A stretch of DNA of 64,000 bases from Pratylenchus scribneri (Eukaryota > Nematoda > Chromadorea > Rhabditida > Pratylenchidae), in NCBI GenBank assembly GCA_030063045.1, contig JAQSEB010000138.1:1426001-1490000 (forward strand), written 5' to 3'. The notes below the pieces were generated by a model. The model made no database searches and was not told the origin of the DNA. It worked only from the letters and a program-made list of their open reading frames with translations. Below are positions 24,034 through 33,913 of this stretch, in pieces; the first letter of the stretch is position 1, and every line of letters begins with the position of its first letter. The position numbers and the translations under genes were made by a program.

Positions 24034-25125
24034 ATGATTCAATCCCGTTTTCCAATGATTCTTTCCGTATTGTTAGCCGGAATTACCATCTCCGAATTCA
24101 TTGGCACTGAAATGGGAGCAACTGCACAATTTGTGGACGGATCAGCCAGTGGAACAATTCTCAGTAATTTGTATGGCCGAAAAAGACGACAAGTTGAAGA
24201 AATGCCAATTGAAATGGAAAGGAATAAACGACAAAACTTCAATGATGGATCAGCCAGTGGAACAATTCAGTCCAATTTATATGGCCGAAAAAAGCGTCAA
24301 GCAGATGGATGGACCAGTGGAACAATTCTATCCAATTTATATGGCCGAAAGAGGCGTCAAGCAGATGGATGGACCAGTGGCACAATTCTATCCAATTTAT
24401 ATGGCCGAAAAAGACGTCAAGCAGATGGATGGACCAGTGGAACAATTCTATCCAATTTATATGGCCGAAAAAGACGTCAAGCAGATGGATGGACCAGTGG
24501 CACAATTCTATCCAATTTATATGGCCGAAAGAGGCGTCAAGCAGATGGATGGACCAGTGGCACAATTCTATCCAATTTATATGGCCGAAAAAGACGTCAA
24601 GCAGATGGATGGACCAGTGGAACAATTCTATCCAATTTATATGGCCGAAAGAGGCGTCAAGCAGATGGATGGACCAGTGGAACAATTCTATCCAATTTAT
24701 ATGGCCGAAAGAGGCGTCAAGCAGATGGATGGACCAGTGGAACAATTCTCAACAATTTATATGGCCGAAAAAGACGTCAAGCAGATGGATGGACCAGTGG
24801 AACAATTCTCAACAATTTATATGGCCGAAAGAGGCGTCAAGCAGATGGATGGACCAGTGGAACAATTCTATCCAATTTATATGGCCGAAAAAGACGTCAA
24901 GCAGATGGATGGACCAGTGGAACAATTCTCAACAATTTATATGGCCGAAAAAGACGTCAAGCAGATGGATGGACCAGTGGAACAATTCTCAACAATTTAT
25001 ATGGCCGAAAAAGACGTCAAGCAGATGGATGGACCAGTGGAACAATTCTCAACAATTTATATGGCCGAAAAAGACGTCAAGCAGATGGATGGACCAGTGG
25101 AACAATTCTCAACAATTTATATTGA
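24034..25125 (+). CDS. Repetitive secreted peptide precursor B (16 copies)
   Basis: A single exon of 363 aa from the ATG at 24034. It has the same signal peptide (MIQSRFPMILSVLLAGITIS), divergent first unit, spacer and 60-nt units as precursor A on the other strand. There are 16 SGTI-x-[SN]-NLY copies, six of them the ILNNLY variant, clustered toward the 3' end. One early unit has RKKR in place of RKRR and IQ in place of IL. It also ends in NLY-stop without the amidation Gly. Synonymous changes (AGA CGT versus AGG CGT; TCTATCC versus TCTCAAC) are shuffled among units and shared with gene A, which suggests unequal exchange or gene conversion. Confidence 0.85.
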   Translation: MIQSRFPMILSVLLAGITISEFIGTEMGATAQFVDGSASGTILSNLYGRKRRQVEEMPIEMERNKRQNFNDGSASGTIQSNLYGRKKRQADGWTSGTILSNLYGRKRRQADGWTSGTILSNLYGRKRRQADGWTSGTILSNLYGRKRRQADGWTSGTILSNLYGRKRRQADGWTSGTILSNLYGRKRRQADGWTSGTILSNLYGRKRRQADGWTSGTILSNLYGRKRRQADGWTSGTILNNLYGRKRRQADGWTSGTILNNLYGRKRRQADGWTSGTILSNLYGRKRRQADGWTSGTILNNLYGRKRRQADGWTSGTILNNLYGRKRRQADGWTSGTILNNLYGRKRRQADGWTSGTILNNLY

Positions 25126-26259
25126 AAATTTAAATTCATGCAGTAAATATTTACCATAATTATACAATATACATACAAATTTATTTATTTGATTATGTCC
25201 CAGAAAATCTTATATTTATTTAAAAAATATTTTTACCGATAAACTATAATTATTATTTCGCCAATTCCTGCATTTTATTTAATAAAAAAAATCAATAATA
25301 ATAATAATATTAGGACATTTCATAAATTCATTATAATTCAAGATTAAGCCAATCGAAAATTTTTCTTATTAGGGCTATAATTTTATATAATGTAGAATTT
25401 TAGGTTGTTTTTTTATTAAGAAAAATGCATAGCTCTACAAATTTTCTGAACTTTTAATAAAATAAAAAAAATTTTTAATCCCTATATAGAACTCAAAAAA
25501 TTGGTTTGCTATACTCTACATACATATAAAAATATGAATAATAAATTTAAAAAAATATTATCAAAAACATTGAAAGGGAATAAATAATTCAAAAATTAAT
25601 ATTGATATAATTTTAAGCTTTAACTTAATATTTTATGTGTAGCTTTTTTCCATATTAATATAAAAAATTAATTGATGAGTCAATTTTGGATGAATATTTT
25701 TAATATGCTAGCGGCGTTAATTTCTTAGTTGTCACTAGAGTCCGGAATTTCAAAATTTCCGGGCCCTGTTCCAGGTTTTTTTTTCAGAAAAAATTACCCC
25801 TGCCCGGCAAAAAAAGAGCCGGCTTTGGCCGGTTTTCGGAAAATTACGAAAAAATTGTCGGGCCGGCTTCCGGACCTGGTTGTGTTTTAAAATGTGTGGG
25901 GTTCCGGGCTCAAAAAATTGCCCAAAAATCGCCGGGTTTTGTCGGACTCGGCCTGGTGTCGGACTCTAGTTGTCAAATTTATTCATATTTTTCTATCTGT
26001 ATTTTTACTTACTGTATATTTGATATATTTCCCTTCGTTTTCATTTTCTTTTTTAATTTAAATAATAAGTTTAGGTTAAATTTATATTGTTCATATTAAG
26101 ATAAAAAATATATTGCAAAATACAAATTGATTGATTCGGAATAAAATGAAATTATGTATAAATAATATTGAGGCTCATCAGGGTTATTAATGACAAATAA
26201 AAAAATCTTCAATTTGGTATTTATGTTAGCTAATAAGCAAATCATTAATCACATCAGTT
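25126..26259. other. Intergenic, no gene recognised
   Basis: A+T-rich. At 25730-25970 a GC-richer patch has diverged inverted strings around CCGGGCC / GGCCCGG / CCGGCTTTGGCCGG and a repeated AGAGTCCGGAATTT / TCGGACTCTAG pair at its edges, the look of another small palindromic element. The ORF at 25896-26099 falls in it and is not called. Confidence 0.45.
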
Positions 26260-29200
26260 TCAGATATTTTTGTCATTCTCATCTTTCTCATATTGATGCA
26301 TTATTTTTGGATAGCCTTTTTCCATTTCTACATTCTGACTCCACAATCCTCGTTGCTGAATATAAGAGGGAATTTTAATTTTTTTTTTCGAAATTCAATA
26401 TAATTCGATTTGTATATTTTTTAAATTTTCATTTTAAAATTTTGATTTGAGACTCATTAAAATTAAACCGTTTTAGATTTTACCATTTATCAATTAAACT
26501 TAATAAAAGATATAAGAATATTATATGATTTTGATATCTAAATATTATATTGATATTATACTCTCATAATGCAAATCTTATTTGATAAATTATTTTATTA
26601 TACCATTTTTCTCTCCAATAAGATAATATAAATAAAAAAAACAAATCATTTATTTGGACACAAAAATTTTTAAAAATAATTTTTTTATTAAGAGAATTGG
26701 GGTAAATGATTAAGTTTAAGGTTAAGTTTCGACATATGAATAACTTTTAAAATTGAATAAAATTTAGCCATGTTTTATGATCTCAAAAATTCCTTTTTTG
26801 AGACCAAAATTTTTGTCAAATGTTGTATTTTTTGACAAATTATATGATTTGATTTCCACTCTATAACTAAAATTATAACCCCTAATAACTATGAATAAAT
26901 ATTTAGAATGAGAATCTGAGACAGAAAGACAAATAATGTACAGAAAGAAAAAATATTTATATTTTTGAACATATTTTTAAGTCACATTTTTGTTAATTCC
27001 AAATATTCTATTCTATTGTTTACTTACAAAGAAGAATTTGATATATTTAACTGCCCAAAACAATCCTTCTTTATAATAGATCCTGGTCTCATTCGAATTT
27101 CCATTTTGAACATAAAAATTGTTCTTATCCATACGAATTTTCACATCAAATCCATCATTCGATGGTGTAAATCCGAATCTTCCATAAAACGCATCGGAAT
27201 GAAATTTCCCGTCCATATCATACTGAAAAAAATAATTAAAAAGAAATCGATGAATTTGATAGTAAATTATACTTTAAATTTTATAGAGTATTTGTTAGTT
27301 GTGATTTAGGAAAAATTTAATTTGTTGCCAATATTTTAATTATTTCAATGAAAATAAAATATTTTATTTATACATAAATTATAATTGGGCACTAGTGGTA
27401 AATTTATATTAATATAAAAACCAGCGGCTTCGCCGCTGCTTAAACGGTTATACTTACGGTTAGAGAAATCGCATTCGGCGATTTCCACACCAGGCCTAGT
27501 ATCTCGCCCCTTTGGGGCTCGATCTCTCTTTTCGCCTCTTCGGGGCTCAACCCTATTCTTTCCGCATGCCATTTTCGCCCCTTCGGGGCTCAACCCTTTT
27601 AGCACACTATTTCTTAATTTTTTCTCTTCTCTCTTTCACGCTGGTTAAACATTGACTGCGGGGAAGCGAGGGGCAGAGTGGAAGGAAGGGAAGTCCCCAT
27701 TGAGGCTAGATGCGAAGAGAATAACTTCATCACCGTTCAAAATTTGGTATTCATATTGATTAGCATAAATATGCAAATTTAATATTTGATTTTGCCGTAA
27801 TTTAATAGTATTGGAAATTGAAGTCTCCTAAAAATAAATAAAAATTAATATTTAGATGCATATGCATCCAATTTAATTATAAAGGACGAACGTTGTAAAT
27901 CAATGTGACATTTTTATCGGTTATGGAAAATTCCATGGAAATATCGAGAGCTGAAAAATTTTTTAAAATTACATTTATAAAAATTTTTTTTATTTTTTAA
28001 TTATTTAATTTACATTTTTCGCATTTTTTCTCATCCCAACAATAGAAAATGATTTTGCATCCAGTGTTGTTTTGAAACAATTTCAAGGGCATTGTAATTT
28101 GATTAAATGGATTGAATGCACTTTCCAATGGATAATACTTTACTAATTGTTGAGGAGGCAAATTTGATATAATCATATTTTCTTTTCGCGGTTTTCCCTC
28201 GAGTAAAAAAATCAATCCTTGAATTGTGATTGTATCGAATTTGTCGGGTGTTGGAAATGGCCAATATTTTCCCGTTAAATGACGTACATTGCTCAAATAA
28301 ATCATATATTCATTTAGATTTGTGTCAATTCGAATTTTTAATATCCGATTTTCTGGCATTTCTATTTCATTGGAATTCGTCTGGTTCTGCAAATGGTTTA
28401 ATAATAAATATATAGTATTAATTTATTTTAAAATTCAAACATTGTAAATTAATGACAAATTATTCTCAGTAATGTCCAATTCCATTAAAATATTGAGAGC
28501 TGAAAAATTTTTTATATATATTTTAATTTAAAATTTAGTTAAAAAAATTTACATTTTTCGCATCCTTTTCCATTCATACAATGAAAAATTATTTTGCATT
28601 TAGTGGTATCTAACAAAAATTTCAAAACAATTGTAATTTGATTAAAAGGGTTGAATTCGCTTTCCATTGGATAATCCTGCCCAAATTGTTCAACAGCAGA
28701 TAAATTTGAGGAATCGATGTTGCCTTTAGGCTGAAAAAGTATTAAATTAGTGTGCAATATTTTTCATTATTAATTTCAAACATTTTTCCATTCTTTTCGT
28801 GGTTCTGGCAAAAGAATCAATCCTTGAATTTTGATTGTATCGAATTTGTCTGGCGTTGGAAATTGCGAATAATTTGCTGTAATATTGGTTTCATCGCCAA
28901 TGTAAATCTCATATTCAAATTGGCTAGCATAAATGCGCAATTCTAATTTCCGATTTTCGGGCAAATTAATTTTATTATCAATCGATTTGTTCTGAAAAAA
29001 TTAAAAATATTAAAAAAATTGGATATAAAACGAACATTGTAAATCAAATAAATATCATCCTCGTTAATGACCAATTCCATCGAAATATTTGCTGAATTAA
29101 AATAATTAAATTTAATTTTTTATCGTTTTTAAATTAATTATTTAATAAATAAAAAATACATTTTTCGCAATATTTTCCATTCGAACATTTGAAAATAATT

Positions 29201-32200
29201 TTGTATTCTTTGTTTAACAACAATTTGAAAATGACTTTAATTTGATTGAACGAAGTGAATGCACTTTCCAGCGGATATTCATGCTCAAATGCAAAATCTT
29301 CTTCAATAGTCCATTCATGAAGAAGCAAATCGCCTTTAAACTGGAAATAAATTTGTTTAAATTATTAATAATATTTTCATATTGCCTGAATATAATTTGG
29401 CATTCCAATTGTTGGCAATTCGCCCATTCCAATTTGGTTAATCAAAATTAGATCAGCCCCAACTGATTGGACAAAATAGAACAAAAATTCTTGTCCATCG
29501 CCTGCTGCTGCGGGCAATAGTTTAATAATATTTGAGGCATTAATGAACACTTTCTCTGTCCAATCCTATAAAATTTTTACAAATTTATTTCTCTGTCCAA
29601 TCCTATAAAATTTTTACAAATTTAGTAAATTGAAATTAGAATCTAATTAAATTGTCATATTTTCTTTAATATAAATAATATTGAAAATTTAGAAAATTTT
29701 TTATATTTTTAAAGCTAATTTTCAGTTTTAGTAAACGATTTTTTGTCGAATATTTAATTTAATTAATTTAAATGAATGAATTTTGCAAAAATTTCATAAT
29801 TTTTTTCAATTTTTTGAACAACTTAATTTTTAGGTTCGCCGACATTTGCGCACCCGACATTTGCTCACTATTTTTTTAGCCAAGTCAAACTTGTATAGAA
29901 TCCCCAAACCCCTAACCCATAGCCCTTAAACCCATAGCCCCTAAACCCATGTTTGCCTCTAAACCTAACCCTAGCCCTAATACCTACTTAAAAAAATAGT
30001 GCGCAAATGTCGGGGTTTTAATAGAGTGCGCAAATGTCGCGGCACGAATTTTTACAATTTTAACAAAAAGTAAAATTAAAAATTTATTTTGCCCAAAATA
30101 CAATAAAAAATAAATTCAAATTTTTAACCATTCTTTTTAATTTTACAAATTACCAATCCTTAAATATAAAGAATAAAAATGTTTTTACCTTGCATTCTTT
30201 ATTGCATCTTCCCATTTGATAAAAATTCTCAATCAGATTCACATGAAATCTTGACACAATTGCACCTTCATTTCGTTCTTTATCATATCGAACCATGTTT
30301 ATGTCAAATTTTTTGGCATTTTTGCGCATTTCCAATTTGACAATTATGTACATGTCCTTTTCAATTGGATTTGAATATTTCAATTCCAATGAATATGAAG
30401 GATCGTAAAATGGCTCAGTGGCATTATTGGACATTGGAATAATCGGCGGAGAATTTGGTTGGTTCTAAAAGACATTTAAAATTGGTTATTATTTTTTGCA
30501 GATAAAAAAATATTTTTTTTGCAGACAAAAATTATTTTCATTACAGACAAAAATTATTTTTTTTGGCAGACAAAAATTATTTTATTTTTTGCAGACAAAA
30601 CAATTTTTGACTTCTAATAAATTCGAAACCGGTTTTATACCCTTAAAACCTTTTACAAATTTGAATATCTCACCGAGACGCATGTTTACATATGCATTTC
30701 TTATTTTAAATTGAAACTGAGATACTTAAACCGTTTAAACCATATTAGTTTTTGGTTTTAAACTCTTTAATTTTAGGCCAAAACCTTTCATTTTATATAC
30801 CAATAGATGCGACTCGATGAGTTCTACAAAATGGTATAAAGTTTGTTAGGCCTGAAACCGGTTTCTGATTTATTAGAAATCAAAAATTTTTTTGTCTGCA
30901 AAAAATATTTTCGTTTAAAATTTAATAAAATATTTTGCTGTTCAATAATCAATACCATTATTTCATAACGATACAATTCCCATCCCGAATCGGCTTCAAT
31001 CTGTGATAATTTCGAGGAATTAATATTTATTTTTATTAAGTAAAACCCAAATATAATCAATCGAAATGTTCAATGGCATATTAATTGATTGTTTGAATTT
31101 AAATGCTTTGTCCTTCAAGCAATTCAAAGTCACATTGTAATTTCCATTTTCTTCGACACGAATGTCCAAGGAGAATTTTTGATCAAGATTGTTTTCAAGA
31201 CTTTGATCAATTTTATCCAAAATTGTTTCACTGTTCGGTTGTTCATATTTCGTAAAATTCTAAAAATTTAAAAAATTATTAATATTCAAAAATGCGAGAA
31301 AAGAAACATACATATATACTGTAAAAATTAATATAATTCCGTCGAACATCAACTATTAGGATTGTTTCGCCCACTGAAAAAATTATTTACAATTTAATAA
31401 TTGGGTGGAAAAAAATTTTTTACAACATAAAATTTTATCACGTAAAGGAAAAATTTTTAATGATATAATAGTTTAAATTAGTAATTGTGCAAAATTCTAC
31501 TTACTAATTGAATTGGGCTCCGACCAATTGTGCAATAGGTGAATTTTGAAATTTTTTCCTTCATTTTTATTTAATAGACCAGTTATGTGAATAATGTCGC
31601 CCATTTTCAATGAACTATTCAATTTATCAGTAAAAGGCAATGTCAAATTCATAATGGTCGAATTGTTTGTGATATTTTGGTTTTCAGCATTTTGGGGGAC
31701 TTCTAAATTTTTTTCGACTGGTTCGAGAAACTGAAAAAAAATAATTATATTTATTTATAATTTTTTATAAATTTTTTTCTTAAATATATATCATTTCCTT
31801 TAAAATGTATTTTGCCTAATTTCCATTAAAATGTGTTTTGAATAATAAAATGAATTTTGCCTAATTTTGATTACCACTAAATTGTGTTTTGCCTAATTCT
31901 GATTTCCATTAAAATGTGTTTTGCCTAATTCTGATTTCCATTAAAATGTGTTTTGCCTAATTCTGATCCCCGTAAAAATGTATTTTGCCTAATTCTGTTT
32001 TCCATTAAAATGTGTTTTGCCTAATTCTGATCCCCGTAAAAATGTATTTTGCCTAATTTTGATTTCCATTAAAATGTGTTTTGCCTAATTCTGATTTCCA
32101 TTAAAATGTGTTTTGCCTAATTCTGATTTCCATTAAAATGTGTTTTGCCTAATTCTGATTTCCATTAAAATGTGTTTTGCCTAATTCTGATCCCCGTAAA

Positions 32201-33913
32201 AATGTGTTTTGCCTAATTCTGATTTCCATTAAAATGTGTTTTGCCTAATTCTGATTTCCATTAAAATGTGTTTTAGCCTAATTCTGATACCCGTAAAAAT
32301 GTGTTTTGCCTAATTCTGATTTCCATTAAAATGTGTTTTGCCTAATTCTGATTTCCATTAAAATGTGTTTTGCCTAATTCTGATTTCCATTAAAATGTGT
32401 TTTGCCTAATTCTGATCCCCGTAAAAATGTGTTTTGCCTAATTCTGATTTCCATTAAAATGTGTTTTGTCTAATCGTGATTTCCATTAAAATGTGTTATT
32501 CGAATTTTATTAAAATGTGTTTCCGCTAAATTTTGATTTTTTTTAAATAAAAATTGCTTACCCAAGCTCGAATATTGCATTTGCCTTTAATCATTTCTCC
32601 AGAATCCATATCGCATGTATCATGCCCCTTATCATGCTCATTATTCTCACTCGCAAATGTCAACATTCTGATTTTATGTTCATTCAAATTCGAAGGCAAC
32701 ATATCCAATGAAAGTGGCCAAAACCCAGCAAAATCAACAAGGTGTGCACCTTTGTGTTGATTGCCAAAAAATTGTTGATGAATTTGATCATCAAATTCTT
32801 TCATTTCAAATTTTCTCGAATCCTTATTAAAATTGAACAATTTAGTTGATATTGATGGATCCGATGAATTGGCAAGATCGAGGATGAAATCACGAGCGTT
32901 AATTGGAAAGCTTAAAAATTAATTTTTAAATAAATAATATCAAAACAATTTCAAATTTAGAAGTTATGAAGATCATCATATAATTTTATCAAATTCATAA
33001 AAATTAGGAAAAAAAATTTAAATAAAAATGAATTATTTATAAATAGGGAGCGGATTTTTTTACGTGTTAAAAATTGCAAATTAAACGCCTAATTATATTT
33101 TTATGTGAAATTTGACAAAATATATACCAATAATCTCAAAATTGGTGTTTTTTGCATATAGAATTTGTCTAAAATTTCCATAATAAAAATATGTCAAAAA
33201 ATACATCAATAACAAGAAATATATGATCAAAAAATTATTTATGTACTTTTCTCATCATATTTGATACCTACAAAAATAGATCAAAATCAATTAAAAATTC
33301 GCTCCTTTTTTATAACAATTGAAAAATTTAACAATTAATTTTAAAAATAAAAATGCTCTTATAAAAACCTGTAAGAATTAAATGACAAATTCAAATTGAC
33401 ATTGTCCACATCAACATCAACGTAGATTCCATGCCATATTTCGCCTTGTTCAATCGGGCATTTATTAACCCAAGGATTCTAAATTTGAAAATTATTATAA
33501 TAAATGATTTAGCCTACGGTTTCCAAATTATTTGCCAAATGAAAGCCAATTTCCGGTGCCATTCCATCATGCACGGCATTTGGATCCAATTGACTTGGAT
33601 AGCAGAGAAGAAGCCTTAGAAAAATAAAAATAATTTGAAAAAGATAAAAGCTCAAACTGGCAATGTCCTTTGCCTTCTACTCGAAATTGGATTCGATGGG
33701 AGCCTGGTGCGGTTTCGCCCATTGAACCATAGCATTGTTTGAGCACAAAATCGGATGAAATTGTTTTTACAATGCCATTTTCATCAGTCAATTCAATGCT
33801 TGAAATTTTGGATTAAAATTGATATAAAAAAATTTATTTTTTTATTACATTTGATTGGTCAGATGAAAAATTGGAAGTAGGAGAAGCAAAATGGCAAATA
33901 AATTGCCTACCAT
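26260..33913 (-). CDS. Secreted multi-domain galectin-like protein, 21 exons
   Basis: Exons: 33913-33849 (signal peptide MVGNLFAILLLLPIFHLT), 33798-33652, 33614-33518, 33478-33369, 32910-32562, 31730-31505, 31373-31312, 31259-31047, 31000-30956, 30464-30189, 29565-29386, 29340-29160, 29091-29036, 28991-28782, 28730-28553, 28499-28441, 28386-28014, 27950-27892, 27827-27726, 27222-27028, 26355-26260. They sum to 3279 nt (1092 aa) with every phase matching. Galectin-type strands recur, e.g. LKMGDIIHITG with NFKIHLLHNW, NGNYNVTLN with FKQSINMPL, and FPTPDKFDTIKIQGL. The last third repeats a YPLESAFNPFNQI ... CEKC block three times, each followed by a phase-1 intron. Two introns (after 33652 and 29386) need GC-AG splice sites. 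It is a paralog of the plus-strand galectin gene. Sugar-contact residues are poorly kept. It is probably extracellular; the ligand is unknown. Confidence 0.62.
27411..27725. mobile_element. GC-rich SINE-like insertion within a galectin intron
   Basis: Strikingly GC-richer than its flanks. It contains the perfect hairpin CAGCGGCTTCGCCGCTG, a second hairpin AAATCGCATTCGGCGATTT, and four CCCCTTTGGGGCTC / CCTCTTCGGGGCTCAACCC units. It lies directly beside the donor of intron 27725-27223, and readthrough would end the protein at once. No coding domain is seen. The hairpin-plus-A/T-tail end (minus strand GCCGCTGGTTTTTATATTAA) suggests a non-autonomous retroelement tail, but the class is uncertain. 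Confidence 0.45.
29835..30047. mobile_element. Intronic element with iterated GCGCAAATGTCGG ends
   Basis: The left end has CCGACATTTGCGCACCCGACATTTGCTCAC. The right end has the inverse, GTGCGCAAATGTCGGGG and GTGCGCAAATGTCGCGGC. Between them lie CCCTAAACCCATAG repeats, a telomere-like centre as in the elements at 11.0 and 23.4 kb. It lies within a galectin intron (30188-29566). Confidence 0.7.
30496..30905. mobile_element. Palindromic element with iterated GCAGACAAAAATTATTTT ends
   Basis: The left end has four units of GCAGACAAAAATTATTTT; the right end has the inverse, TTTTTTTGTCTGCAAAAAAT. Inner arms carry GAAACCGGTTTTATACCCTT / GGCCTGAAACCGGTTTCTGA and the core pair CTCACCGAGACGCATG / ATGCGACTCGATGAGTTC. 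It lies within the galectin intron 30955-30465. Confidence 0.72.
31800..32525. repeat. Intronic minisatellite, unit about 37 bp
   Basis: About 19-20 head-to-tail units of ATTTCCATTAAAATGTG plus TTTTGCCTAATTCTG, with a second variant, ATCCCCGTAAAAATGTG, interspersed. It fills most of a galectin intron (32561-31731). Confidence 0.85.
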
